The notes under the pieces: generated by a model
What the model was told of the DNA's origin: nothing
Databases searched by the model: none
The model's input: only the letters and a program-made list of their open reading frames with translations
Assembly: GCA_026936325.1 (NCBI GenBank)
Contig: JAPTHN010000018.1
Coordinates: 11,613,658-11,677,657 of the forward strand
Direction of reading: 5' to 3'
Source: Platynereis dumerilii
Lineage: Eukaryota > Annelida > Polychaeta > Phyllodocida > Nereididae
DNA: 64,000 bases
Shown here: positions 47,919 to 59,609 of the stretch, piece by piece
How the letters are laid out: every line of letters starts with the position of its first letter
Numbering within the stretch: the stretch's first letter is position 1
Translations under genes and position numbers: made by a program

Positions 47919-50905
47919 TCACTCAAATAATTTCAGCAAATTAAAGCAGTAATTGCACTGCAAACTGGCGCTATTATTTTCACCATCAAAAATGTCACTT
48001 ATTGTTTCTCCGCAAATATTCAACTCCTCTCTAAGACGTGCTGCTAATCCTGTCTCATAAGATGTGGCTCTCGTTTTGGACACTCCCACATTGGCACATC
48101 CTCTGATCGGCAGGAATTCGCGCCCATCTTCCTGTCTCATAACGCATTCTGTGCGAGCTTAGCCGTAATCTTGTGAAGCAAAGCCTCTGAACTTCAGGTA
48201 TCATACTCTGGTACACCTCACTGACAAGCAGGTGAGGGTTCAAAGAAAGATAAGCCACTCTCCGTGAGCTGGTTGATGAAGAAATGTTAGTCTTTTTTCT
48301 TTCCAGTTCCAACTTAGCAGGTTCCACGTTGTAGGTCTCCACGGCCTGCAAAGCCATACCACCCGGTGTACGAAGCTGTATTGCTTCAAGTATAATTCTC
48401 TCAATGTAGCTACCACTGAAGGAGTCTCTTGCTCTTAATTTACGAAAAAAGTTGTATTGCCTCTGATGAATATATCCCCTTGCACCAGGTTCTCCAGCTT
48501 CAACACATGCAAGGTCATTGCATGTAGTCACCCGGACACCCAACAGGCTCTTCAGTGCACTGTTGTATACCGTTTCAGCTTCACGTAAATCTCTGGTAAG
48601 CCAAGTCTCGCATCCGTAAAATATAGCACTACATAGAGCACTGTCCCACACACGATGTTTAACAGCATATGGGGCATCACTATTCATACGCAGGAAGGAG
48701 TAAAACTTAAGCAACTGTCCGGACTTGCTATTCAGATGAGTCTTGACCTGATTAGCAATTGGAGACACAGTAATCAGTGATCCCAAGTAGCAATACTTTT
48801 CTGTGTGGTGTATTAAAGTACCGTCTAAGTCGAAAGAGCTTAAGTCATCCCCATTTACACACAAAAACTGTGACTTGGCGGCATTAATAACCATTCCAAT
48901 ATCATTAATACATCCAGCAAGGTTCTGCAGCTTTTTCATCATCTTTTCCCATGACGTTGCAAAAATCACCGTGTCGTCCATCAATAGTAATCCGTGTAGA
49001 TCACCAAGCCAATCGTCATCACCATCTCTTTTTAAGGCATCAATTGTTGGCTCAATAAACAAGGTGAACAGCGAACAACTGGTACTTGAGCCTTGCCGAA
49101 CACCAGTTTTAGCATCAAAGTGACTGTTCCCTATTTTCCCAACTGTCACGGCATACATCCTTCTGAGGTTTTCCAAGAAGGTGCTTCCACATCCCTTCCT
49201 GTCTAGAAAGTGTAACAGCTTCAACCTATTAACACGGTCATATGCTTTTTGATAGTCAATGAAGGTTATGTAAAGTGTTCTCTTTGCCTTCCTTGCAATG
49301 TCGATAAGTAGTCTCAGCACTAATATCTGCTCGGCACAGCCACGCCCACTTTGACCGCCTGCCTGTTCATACTGAGGTTTATACCACAGGTTAAGTCTCT
49401 CATTTAAAACTGCATCATACAGTTTCGCCAAAGCAACCATAATAGATATTCCTCTATAATTTGAGGGGTCCTGATTATCACCCTTCTTGAAAATATTAAA
49501 TACCCTCGCAATAGTCCACAGTAAAGGGTAATTGGAAATGAAAACAATGTTGAAAACGTAAGTGATAAACAAAATCCATTCATCATTCAATAGCTTCAAC
49601 AAACCAGGTGCTACTCCATCAGTTCCAGGAGCCTTGTTGGCCTTCAGTCTTTTGACACATATGTCCACTTCATCAGGTGTTATGGGGCTGTCTAATACTG
49701 GAACGAACTTGGGAACATCGGGAGTGAACTCCAAAGAATCATTTTGGGACTACAAAAGGTTCTCATAATACTGACAGAATGTATCATCACCTGGATGAGA
49801 CTTCAAGTCTGGAGGAGTGTCAAATTTGCCTTTCCAGTAAATGCTTTGCCATAACTGGCGTGAGTCTTTTGAGTCCAGTATTCGATTCCATCTGCCTGTA
49901 GACTCAACATAAGATTGGTGTGCTTTAGGCTTCACTTTTGTCTTGCAGACCTTCGCAGTATCATAAAGCAACTTTGACACAGCATTACACAGTATATCCG
50001 GTTCACTTGGCAGGAGCCACAGTCCTTCAGGTTCGGGTATTTTCTCCGTGAACACCAGCTTGTCGATATTCTGCATTCGAATGGGTTTAATATCTGGCTG
50101 ATGGCTTCTATCCAACGATGCACCCAGCTGACCTGCTCTTTCCAAAAGTTCTGCAGCGCTGATGGAGAGTGACCTGACCTCAAGTGCAATAGGAGCATGG
50201 TTGGTTGGAAGTACTGCATCTTGGAGAACAGCAAAGCAAAGCACATTTTCCAGGAAGTCTTTACTTACAACAGCCCAGTCCAACTGGGATATCCATCTGT
50301 CTCTTTGCTTGAATGTAAGCTGGCCTTCAAAGGATTTTCCACGATACTGCAGGTGATTGATAGGTTTTAAATCACAGGACACACAGAGGTTGGTGAGGTC
50401 TTTGCCATTTGCATTAATACCTTGGTCAGCATTTTGCGCGTACGAGATTCCATCAGGTTCACTATTGCACATATTTAGATTTCCGACCCGGGCATTGAGG
50501 TCACCAAGAATAAGCACACTGTCATTTCCTGTATTGGCCTTCTCCTGGATTGAAGCAAACAAATTGAAGTCGAAGAAAGGCGAGTCTCTGGGGGTAATGT
50601 ATACAGCTCCAATGATAACATTACTGAGGTTTTTTATCCTAAACCACAATTGGTCTTTCAGCCTGGTAACGTCATAAATATAGTTCCAGATAGAATGTTT
50701 AAAGAGGATGGCAACTCCACCACGATTCTCCTCACCAGGGATAAGTTCACTACGCAAACAATGAAATCCAGGGATCGAAAAAACATATTGCCCTTTTATC
50801 TCAGAAAGGAACACAATGTCATATTTAAGAAATAGATCCAAACACGCAGGAGATTCAATCTTCGAGGTTACTCCATTGATATTAATACTCAGAATGCTAA
50901 TGCTG
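47919..50905 (-). pseudogene. LINE B ORF2: endonuclease and RT with LMDD box
   Basis: The frame overlaps the end of ORF1 and lacks its own early ATG; the endonuclease begins around SILSININGV. It shows FLSEIKGQ, LGDLNARVG and TNHAPIALE blocks. The RT follows in the same frame with KAPGTDGV, NYRGISI, DYQKAYDRV, GVRQGS and LLLMDDTVIFATS, so the usual YADD/FADD position reads LMDD with both aspartates kept. A TAG at 49750-49752 separates the two domains in frame, and a frameshift near 48055 cuts off the C-terminus, which holds a CQCG...H zinc-like motif. It would nick DNA and reverse-transcribe its RNA. Confidence 0.85.
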
Positions 50906-50918
50906 TTACCCCCGCCAC

Positions 50919-51692
50919 TCAGAAAAAAGTGGGTTTAAATCGGTCAACGACTACTCCATCTACAGTGATAATCCTTTTCTGCTTATCAAACAAGACTTCA
51001 CGTCCCGCATTTTCTGGTTTTTCTTTTTCATTTTTCTCAACTCCATACAATCTGGCCATTTCCTTACGGATTGAGGGATGTACATCACGCTTAATGAAGA
51101 TATTCGCATACTTCTCTCCAGCTTCCTTCAATTTTTTGGAGCTCGACAGGATCCTTTGTTGATCATTGCTGGATTTGACTATCACTTTTATAGGTCTGGC
51201 ACGAGTGCGGTTGGGATCGTCTTTTCCAAGTCTCTGTATTGAGTCAGGCAAAAGAGCTTGTTGGCCGATTTTTCCAAGGACTGCAGTCACCTTCTTTTCG
51301 TCATTGTCTGCCTCTCCATCATCGGTAGGAAGACTCTCAGATTCTGGGAGACCAAGAATGATAAGATTTCTGGATCTCTTTTCAGCATCAATATTCTCCA
51401 GGAATCTTTGTTGTTGTGCAACTGTTTGAAGTAGAAGATCATTGCTAAGTCTGAGAGCAGCTATTTCTCCTTGCATAGACTGTTTCTCATTATTAAACTT
51501 TTTAACTTCAGTGATGAGTTGTTGCAACAGTTCAGGAACACTAGCTTCTTGGCCATTGGCTGTTGCATGTCTCTCTCTCTCTGCATTCTCTGCAGTTTCT
51601 ATAGCTCTGACAAGTTCCTTCATTGTATTTTTCAATGAGGCATTGTTCATGCCATTTATCTCTGTAACAGTGGGTTTCTTTATCTGAAACAT
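50919..51692 (-). CDS. LINE B ORF1, coiled coil plus RRM-like RNA-binding protein
   Basis: From the ATG at 51690-51692, 257 codons are open. Residues about 20-105 are a predicted coiled coil (LLQQLITEVKKFNNEK, QRFLENIDAEKRSR). Then a short RRM-like domain begins at NLIILGLPES (about residues 109-118), with basic C-terminal segments (IFIKRDVHPSIRKEM). This is the usual layout of LINE ORF1 RNA chaperones. ORF1 is intact, in contrast to ORF2. Confidence 0.85.
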   Translation of the reverse strand: MFQIKKPTVTEINGMNNASLKNTMKELVRAIETAENAERERHATANGQEASVPELLQQLITEVKKFNNEKQSMQGEIAALRLSNDLLLQTVAQQQRFLENIDAEKRSRNLIILGLPESESLPTDDGEADNDEKKVTAVLGKIGQQALLPDSIQRLGKDDPNRTRARPIKVIVKSSNDQQRILSSSKKLKEAGEKYANIFIKRDVHPSIRKEMARLYGVEKNEKEKPENAGREVLFDKQKRIITVDGVVVDRFKPTFF

Positions 51693-52167
51693 TGTTGATT
51701 CTCACAGTTTTTGCACAGGAATGTGAATAGTCTATTGAAGTAATACAATAGGCAGCATTCAATAGGTATTGTTCCGTTTTGGCACCTTTCAGCTTCTGTA
51801 ATTTCCAGTGGTTAATATTTAAAAAAATTTCATAATTTTTTATAAGTTTCCTTGATTTTTGTAACTTCACGTCACTTTCTGTTCCTCAAAGTCAGATATA
51901 CATAATCCCGTATTACTCACGCATAATCCTGCTTGATTTGACCTGTCATAACATCCAGGAATAGGTAGTATTTTCCAAATTATTCAGAGCACTCACACAC
52001 AGCTGCTTTTCACTTGCTGCACACTCAAGCATCACACATCTACATGGAAAAGAAACTAATAAGGCCTAACACAAGGATGTATGTATGTTCCCATGCCTGC
52101 TCCACATGGTGAAAAATCAAGGGTGGTTCAACTGGCCTGCCGGTTCAACTGGCCCCACTCTCCCCTA

Positions 52168-52470
52168 CATTTCTGTTGGATGGACTCACTCAGTCTTCAA
52201 TGTTTGATTTGGTAAGATTTACCAAACCACATGTACTGAGTAATATTTGGTGATTTATCTGGCTATAAGCGTCATACCAGGTCCCAGCTGTCTCAAAGAA
52301 GATCAAGCAAAATTGGAGGCTCCAGTTTGGCTGATATTCTAAACTGCAGCCGAAGTCCTATCCGAATCTCTTAACAACTGTTACTACTGGTTTACAAGTA
52401 ACAATCTGGTCATGCAAAGTGGAAAGACTGAAAGCCAGACTTAATTTTCTATGCTACAAAAATTGTCTAA
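52168..52470. other. Short unassigned flank
   Basis: No frame and no repeat recognised between the 46968-52167 element and the LINE F fragment. Confidence 0.5.
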
Positions 52471-52528
52471 ATTTTAAAACAAAAAAATATTGGTATCTGC
52501 ACTCATTCAAAGTCATTTTGATTACGCA

Positions 52529-52798
52529 TTGACTGAATGGTACATACAGCCTCAACAAAAGCCTAAAAAAGGTAACTATAAGCAGCACAAAATAAAATGG
52601 TCCGATGCATGTTAGATCTTGGCAGTAGAACCTACATTGGACAAACAGAACTCGATGGAAAAAGCATTGACTGAATGGTACATACAGCCTCAACAAAAGC
52701 CTAAAAAAGGTAACTATAAGCCGTACAAAATAAAATGGTCCGATGCATGTTAGATCTTGGCAGTAGAACCTATATTGGACAAACAGAACTCGATGGAG
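52529..52798. repeat. Tandem duplication of about 135 bp
   Basis: The segment starting GCATTGACTGAATGG and ending AGAACTCGATGGA occurs twice head to tail, differing at only a few sites. A recent duplication within the LINE F fragment. Confidence 0.92.
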
Positions 52799-52866
52799 TT
52801 AACATGTTATCTGTAGCTGACAGGGCCACACAGCTGATGCCAAATCACATGCACACCATTCACAAT

Positions 52867-55800
52867 AGATTCAGATTCAGATAATTTATTTGTCTCATAC
52901 AAAATAAGCACATTGGAGACCCCTCTAAGGCTCCCAAGAGCCGCTATCAAGGGGCCACCAGTCAAAATATCTCAAATTTCACATAAACAAGACCGTTATA
53001 TGAGTCTTAATTATACATATATATAAAGATTAATAGACAGGAACTAGAAGGGGATAAGTGCAACGTATTCGCATACTGACTTAAGTTTTCACACAGCGAC
53101 CGGAGAGAGTGATGCAGACGTAGGAGGTTACTTTCTTCAAGAAGATGACGTTTAAAACAATTACAATTCTGAAGCAGGTAGATTATATAGGATTTTGAGA
53201 ACAATACAAATATAACAATTATCATTATTACAATATGTTTCGTAGTTTTTTATCAGACTATTTTTTACATACAATTTGAATCCAATGAAACTGTGAGTTA
53301 AAATCTTTTGCCTAATAATTTCTGTCATGTCATTATATCTTAATGGCAATCTATATTTTATACTCTGTTTTGCAAATTCATGCTTTACTCGAGGTAAAGG
53401 TAAGGAGTGAATGTCGTATGATCTGGTTACATACCTGGGTCCAGGTCCCTTGTTCAGGACAACACAGTCCAGCAATGATTCAGGAAGTGAGGCATTAAAG
53501 AATTTGTAACATAGCTTATAGTCATGTAGTGTGCATATGTCTCTAAATTTAAGTATTCCCAAATTCTTGAAAATTACGCAAGTGTGGGCATTATATCTGC
53601 TCTTGCTGAGTACGCGTACTGCCTTTTTCTGTAAAATTTCTACCTGCCGATGTTTAACACTCCACAGAAAAACGCCATAGTTAAGATTTGACAGAATCAA
53701 GGAGTTATATATGTTAAGCAGGGGTTGTAGAGGAAGAATGTTTTAAAGTCTATTTAAGATACCTATTGTTTTTGATATCTTCTTAGTTACGTGATCTGAG
53801 TGACCTCTCCAGCTAAGATTTTCATCCAAAATTATTCCCAAGTAGTTGAATGTTTTAACAAATTCGATTTCCTTTCCATTTATTTAGATTTTTGGGGTAT
53901 CAATTTTTCGCTGGTTAGTGCGGAATAGCATTGCTTTCGTTTTTTTACAATTTAATGACAATTTGTTAATCTCTAGCCAGTTACTAACCTTCTTCAATTC
54001 ATTGTTGATGAGTTTATTTGTATTTTCATTAGGATTGATTAGTTTTATCGCTTTCATTGTTATTATTAACGTAGAGTCATCTGCATAAGTTATTGGATAA
54101 AATATATCAGAAGCATTGGCCATGTCATTGACGTATATAATAAATAGAAGAGGGCCTAAGATAGACCCTTGAGGTACACCAGTAGTTATGGGCAATAAAT
54201 TTGATTTATTTCCATTGAATTCCACATATTGATACCTATTTGAGATATAGCTTTTAACAGACATAACGCTGTATCTTTAATTCCATAGAATTTCAACTTT
54301 TCTAGAAGTATTGTATGGTCCAGTGTATCAAAAGCTTTCGATAAATCTAAATAAATATTCAAGGGAACATCATTGTTGTCCATTTCAGAAGTTAAACATG
54401 CTACAAGTTCTGTTGCAGCATATTCAGTACTGTGATTTTGCCTAAAACTATACTGACTTTTATAAAATAGGTTCATATTTGAGAAATATTGATAGATTTG
54501 TTTGTATATGACCTTCTCAAAAACTTTTGATACACTGGGTAGTAGGGATACAGGACAATAGTTTTCTATACAATTTTTCTCATTTTTTTTAAATATCGGA
54601 TTTACTTTGGCAATTTTTAGCTTATCTGGAAAGACACCAGTTTGTAAACATTGATTGATTATTTTAGAAAGACGACAGCTTAGTTCTTGCTTCAGTTGTT
54701 TTAATAATTTGTTTGAAATTTTATCTATGCCAAATGATGTCTTAGGTTTCAAGTTATCTATTGTTTTAATGATATCATTTGTATTTACAGCTTCAAACAA
54801 AATGTGCTGTCATGCAAAAAAGGTAAATAGTCTTTAAAAGAAACATCTTCGGTAACAGGAAAATTGCTCGCAAGTTTTGGACCAAGTTCAACATAATATT
54901 TATTAAATTCATTAACAATTACATGATAGTCATGCACATTTGTTCCATTAATGCAAAATGATTCAGGACAGTCTGTTTTCTTTGTGTCATTGTTTAAAAC
55001 AGAGTTAATAATTTTCCAAGTTTTTTTAATGTCTGATTTTGTTTCATTAAAACATTTTTCGTAATAAGTTTTTTTGCATTCCTAATGCATTGTTTAAGAA
55101 TTTTGTTAAATGTACCCAAATTTACTTTTTTGATTACATAATCCGGAGATGTGATGGATAGTTTCTTAAGATCACAATATAATTTATCCCTAACAGATAT
55201 TGATTTAATAATTCCTTGAGATATCCACTTCTCTTTCTTATGCTTATGTTTCTTGAATTTGACAAATTTTCGAGGAAAGTGCTTCTGAACACAGGTTTCT
55301 AGTATTTGATCCAATTTGTCATAACTATCATTAGCGTCCAAACCAAAAATATTGTTCAATGCATTTACAGTTTCCTCACTATTTAGATCTTGTTTGAATT
55401 TCATGTAAGAATTTACATTAGATATCATAACCTTTGTTAGTTTCGTACTTTTCTTTTTATTGCAATCAATTATGATAAAGTAGGGTAGATGATCAGAAGT
55501 TTGGTTAAGCAATATTCCAGACGTTGAGTCGGAAAATTTGTCTGAGCATCTCAAAAATATGTTATCAATCAAAGTACCTGAACGACTCGTAAGTCTTGTA
55601 GGAAAAGTGATTTTAGGTAAATAGCCAGCTGAAAGAATGTTTTCTAAGTAGTTATTTATGTTACGATTATTCTGAAATTTCAATATATCAATATTAAAGT
55701 CACCTGTTATCATTACGTTATGGGTTCTCTCAAATTTTTGAAAAATCTGACTGAAGTCTTCAATGAAAGCATTCAAATTTTCTACACCAGGACGTGGTGG

Positions 55801-56088
55801 TCTATATGTATTACAGATAATGATTCTTTCAGTCATCTGATTAATATTAGGATCCCCTTCTAGAAAAATTTCAATGAACTGTCCATCCCAGAGTTCTGAT
55901 ACAATATCAACATCAATTTCTTTGAATGGGATATCATTTTTAATATAAGTAGAAGTTCCACCATTCACACTACATGACTTGCCTTTGGAAAGAAGCGTAT
56001 AACCATCAAGATGAAGAAGTGATGTATCCGAATCATCGCTGAGCCAAGTCTCCTGAAGACAGATCACCCCAGGCATGCAAGTCTGCAA
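52867..56088 (-). mobile_element. LINE C: 5'-truncated CR1/L2-like LINE
   Basis: The - strand carries an endonuclease without its first block, an RT and a C-terminal part, then a 3' untranslated region ending in ATTATCTGAATCTGAATCT at 52867, a short tandem tail of CR1/L2 type. It sits in LINE F with AAT at both junctions (52864-52866 and about 56088-56090). The truncation just inside the endonuclease is typical of incomplete target-primed reverse transcription. Confidence 0.82.
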
Positions 56089-56100
56089 ATGATTTGGCAC
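53161..56100 (-). pseudogene. LINE C ORF2: endonuclease, RT and C-terminal parts
   Basis: The endonuclease part (54994-56100) shows CLQETWL, ITGDFNID and SDHLPYF blocks. The RT part shows SFGIDKIS, YCPVSLLPS, LDLSKAFDTLDH (54186-54800) and then, in a second frame, GVPQGSILGPLLF and ITYADDSTLI (53884-54264). A third frame (53161-53700) carries the C-terminal region (ILQKKAVRVLSKSRYNAHT). The frame is broken between endonuclease and RT (about 54800-54994), near 54190-54260 and between 53700 and 53884. Not active. Confidence 0.82.
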
Positions 56101-56716
56101 CTCTACATTGCACTCCAGTTGCAGGGCTTAGTCTCAATAGATCGCAGTATAGAAAAGCACCATCATATCTATGCTGTCAATTTAGAAAATATCACATATA
56201 CCTATAACACCAGAAGAACATCTAACAACTCATCTCGAAGTCTATCCATGGATGTGCCAATGCAAATTTCCACACAAATGGATCGACTAAATTGAATCGT
56301 CTCCCAGAAGCGATTAAAACTTCAGAATCAATAGACACTTACAAGATCCGAGTTACAGAAACAAATGTCTCCATATATTATCAATATTTATTCAATTTTA
56401 TTTATTTAATCACTGTCAATGAACTGTCCCACCAAAAGCACTACAATGGAAATATGAGTAATCTTTGTTGTTTAATCCTTCTGTTTCATTATCATGTGCA
56501 GAGAACACAATCAGATCAAATCAAATCAATTGCCTGTAATTTATTTTTCTATAGTCACAACTTCCACTTGTGGGTGGTGTGAAAAACGGGTATCAAGGAG
56601 CATATTTTCATCAAACGATGATCCAAACAGCATCGCAATTTTCTGTAATTCACAGTTTGAGTCACTTGATTAATTTATATGCACACCTTCAATTCTCCAA
56701 TAATTACGGCATAGAG

Positions 56717-56850
56717 GGGGGATAGCTCAGTTGGTAGAGCATCGTGCTCCTATATGGAGCATCGGGCTCCAATGGGGAGGTCTCTGCCTGCATGGGTTCA
56801 AGCCCAGGCAGGGTCAACCTCTCTATGAGCCTCTATGTACTATAAATAGC
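56717..56850 (+). mobile_element. tRNA-like SINE head
   Basis: A good box A (TAGCTCAGTTGGTAGAGC) and box B (GGGTTCAAGCCC) are separated by a longer interval than in tRNAs, containing an internal duplication (GTGCTCC, GGGCTCC). No acceptor stem can be closed. A SINE or tRNA pseudogene. Confidence 0.55.
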
Positions 56851-58010
56851 CCCTGACAAGGTCTGTCCCATGAGACCTGTTCGGAAATGGAGGGGCAAGT
56901 TCCCCCCCCCTCTGAAAAATGGGGAAATGGTAAAAAAATGGGGAAATGATAAGCAAAATGAGGAAATGGTAAGCAAAATGGAGAAATGACCAGAAATTGA
57001 GGGAAATGGTAAAAATAATGAAATCAATAAAAAAGAAATTGATTTATACAATGAGTTTTATCAGATTTCCGCATATTTTCTTCACAATTTCCCAATTTTT
57101 TCTTCACACTTTCCCCATTTTCAAAAATTTAGCCAACGCATATGGGACTGTTTTTAAATGTGTGATCAATGGAAATTTTGCTGGGTCTAAGGTATTTTTT
57201 AATCCAAATATGAATCGAAGATTTTCGGTTTTTTTTTATTTGAGCTTTTGATATTTGGCACCTTATTTCCCTTAAATTTACCAAGTAAAAAAAATTGTTA
57301 TTTTATATTTCCCCAAAATTCAAGTAAGACCTCTGCAAAAAGGTTCTCTGACGCAGAATTTTCTCAATAATTTTTGCATTGATATTTCTGGGAACTGGAA
57401 GAAAAAAAATTCTGGAGTTTCCATGTTTATGTCTCTACAGAATGCATAGAACTCTGCAACATCAATTATTCTCAATTTTCCCCCCACATATTTATGGTCC
57501 TGGATTTTCCTAATTTTGTAAAGAAATCCTTGATATTTTTTGTCACTGTTATATCTTCCTTAAGTTACCAATTACCAAAAAGAGAACACATTAATTTCCT
57601 CTGCTTCTTTCTTTTTTAGAAATTTCACAATTTCACTGTTTCCTTGCAACATTTAGTTCCTTCGATTTTAGATCCTAGATTTTCCTATTTTTGCAATGAT
57701 ATGCTTTAAAGTTTTTCTTCCGTAAATTTCTCTGAATTGCTAGTAATTTCCTTAGCTATTTTAAGCATTTGCCAACTTTCTGGCATTTTCACAATATTAT
57801 TTAGACATTTTCACCATATCATTCAGACACATTACCAAAAATTTAGGGACAACCACAACAGTAATGAGATTCTGAAAGAATTTTTTAACATTTTGTCACA
57901 ATGCGCGACACACAAAAAGCTGTTGGTAGCAATAAAAATTTTGGGGAAATGTCTTGGTGGTTTGCCCCCCCCCTGGAAAAAATCCTGGATATGCCACAGG
58001 AGAATGTGTT
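56850..58010. other. Low-complexity interval
   Basis: It opens with repeated GGGGAAATGG-like units (56925-57010), continues as T-rich sequence, and ends in a C-rich tract (CCCCCCCCCTGGAAAAAATCC). Probably a decayed transposon; ends not resolved. No coding sequence supported. Confidence 0.5.
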
Positions 58011-58110
58011 GGACCTCATGATGAAGGAGAGCTTTGGATTGCAGTTCCTTTGCAAAGCCAATAATCTTGTGTGACATCTAGTAATTATGTAGATTTAAAA
58101 AAAGGCCTAC

Positions 58111-58300
58111 CTGAACCAGCCTTGCATACAGAGGTTCCAGATATAGGTCATCTAGTTTATCAACAAGCATTCTCATAACGGAAGGTCCTTCCATGGGGTA
58201 AATGACATTTCCGTCATCCAGGATTTCCAAAATCTCCTTGGTCTCTTGTTCGATATTCCATCTCGTCAAATGTTGGATCTTGTCTTCGATTTTTATGTAT
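58111..58300 (-). CDS. Host gene exon (190 bp), exon B2, paralogue of A4
   Basis: The exon lies between a CATTCAG acceptor and a GTAGGCC donor, identical in length and phases to 21754-21943. It reads YIKIEDKIQHLTRWN to YARLVQ. Similarity extends about 100 bp into the downstream intron (to about 58010), so a genomic segment and not only the exon was duplicated. Its first base completes the AG of exon B1. It ends in phase 0, compatible with exon A1. Function unknown. Confidence 0.8.
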
Positions 58301-58437
58301 CTGAATGAATCATCAAAGGCATAGGTCTTAATATTACATTTAATGATAGTTTTCAAATTAAAAGTCTACAACGAGCCAGTGCCAGATTCTTCGTACATTT
58401 TTTAACCTAAAGTTTGTCAAAGGCACTGTGCTGAGAG

Positions 58438-59609
58438 AAGTGGCGTAGCTAGAAATCCAAGGGGGGCCAGGGTCTGAACTAGAGGGGCCAATCTTTCGCG
58501 GCATTTTTGCTGCATTACACGGATAAAAATTGATACAGCGTTACAAGCCTTCTTTACCAATGAACTAGCAATGTTGACCGTCTTATTTTTTGTGACTGAT
58601 AAACAAAATGACCATGCATCTCATACTTACACTAAAATCAGTTTTGAGTTTTGAACTATCAAAAAATAATGACACAAATTCTATGGTTCCGATATTAAAA
58701 GTATGACAATGACACCTCATCAATTATCATGATTCACAAAGAGTATCTTTTGCAGTGAAATGGTCCTCTTGTTTTTGTTTTTTCATAACTGTCTTTGCAA
58801 GTTTTGAGAATATTCCTGCTGAGAATGTCATCTTTTTTATATTTTAGGTCTAAATCGAAAATTTATAAAAGTCCTTTTGATAGAAATCTACCCAGCTCCT
58901 CAAATAAGGAAAAGGTAGTAGCAATTTGTGCAAATGACAGAAATACCAAAAATGTAGGGAAATTCCATGCACATATATGAAAAATTGAGCAGTTTGTACA
59001 AATCACTCTGGTAAATCAGATCCATTTTATTAGAAAACTCTCAAAGGAGCATTATTCTTTAACTGAGCAATGGCGACAAAAAGATTTCCTCAAAGCACCC
59101 TGATTTTAGATGTTGCATGGAATCTCTAGATACGTAGACATATAGGAAGGGGGAGTAGTCACACTCAGCCAAAAAGTTTGGGAAACATTATAAGATTCGG
59201 GCAAAAAGGCAAAACAATTCTGGCAGATAATTTAAAAAAAAATTATTAAGAATCAATAGTTTTGAAGAGATTTCTTTTGGAATATTACTGAATCTAGATC
59301 CTGATATCCAGGCAAATGTCGCTCACCCCCCCATAAGGTTTGCCTGCGGTACACTTATTGCTAGATATATTCAAACAAGGATATCAGCCTCAGAGCGTTT
59401 CAAAGGGCAACTGTCATTCTAAAGAAAATTTGGTGTAAGTGAGCGCCAGCGAAAGCCACAACTTAAGATGGACAGGTTCCAGCGACTGTTGCCGCTCCAA
59501 TATATTTTTTTAAATTTTCAAATCTCAAATGGGGGGGCCGATGGGGGGGCCACTTGTCCATTTGGGGGGGCCCTGGCCCCCCCCAGGCCCCCCCATAGCT
59601 CCGCCACTG
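58438..59609. mobile_element. hAT-like non-autonomous element in a host intron
   Basis: It starts AAGTGGCGTAGCTA and ends TAGCTCCGCCACTG, complementary apart from a few bases and of the CAGTGGCG(G/T)AGCTA type common in hAT elements. The 8-bp duplication GCTGAGAG is perfect (58430-58437, 59610-59617), also typical of hAT. G- or C-rich tracts lie just inside both ends. No transposase. It lies in the intron between host exons B1 and B2. Confidence 0.88.

Larger units (their letters stand above)
47782..51900 (-). mobile_element. LINE B: near full-length non-LTR retrotransposon
   Basis: ORF1 and ORF2 lie in order on the - strand, followed by a 3' untranslated part ending in AATAAATAACTAACTAAC at about 47782, a short tandem tail as seen in CR1/L2-type elements. 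The 5' limit is not defined. It is inserted in the 46968-52167 element. Coding damage is light: one in-frame TAG and one frameshift. Confidence 0.8.
46968..52167. mobile_element. Inverted-repeat element with GGCCAGTTGAACC motifs, host of LINE B
   Basis: The left end TAGGGGAGAGCGTGGCCAG and the right end, inverted TAGGGGAGAGTGGGGCCAG, match well, with TA outermost. The motif GGCCAGTTGAACC recurs at 46981, 47180, 47202 and 47348, inverted at 47157, 47525, 52125 and 52142. Without LINE B the element is only about 1 kb. No transposase visible, family not assigned. Confidence 0.7.
52470..56450 (+). mobile_element. LINE F: C-terminal fragment of a LINE, split by LINE C
   Basis: The + strand reads LGSRTYIGQTELDGVNML, then ADRATQLMPNHMHTIHN up to 52866. 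It resumes directly at 56091 with DLAPLYIAL, later YTYNTRRTSNN and, after a frameshift, LPEAIKTSESIDTYK. This is the usual C-terminal tail of CR1/Rex-type ORF2 proteins. The frame is continuous across the LINE C insertion, which fixes the junction. A 135-bp segment is duplicated in tandem before it. Confidence 0.65.

Noticed and set aside
46968-52167. A Polinton/Maverick-type element because of its G-rich ends
   Set aside because: It is only about 1 kb without LINE B and has no polymerase, integrase, packaging or capsid-like frame; the ends are not AG-start repeats of hundreds of bp.
56717-56820. A functional tRNA gene
   Set aside because: The distance between boxes A and B is too long and includes an internal repeat; no clover leaf forms.
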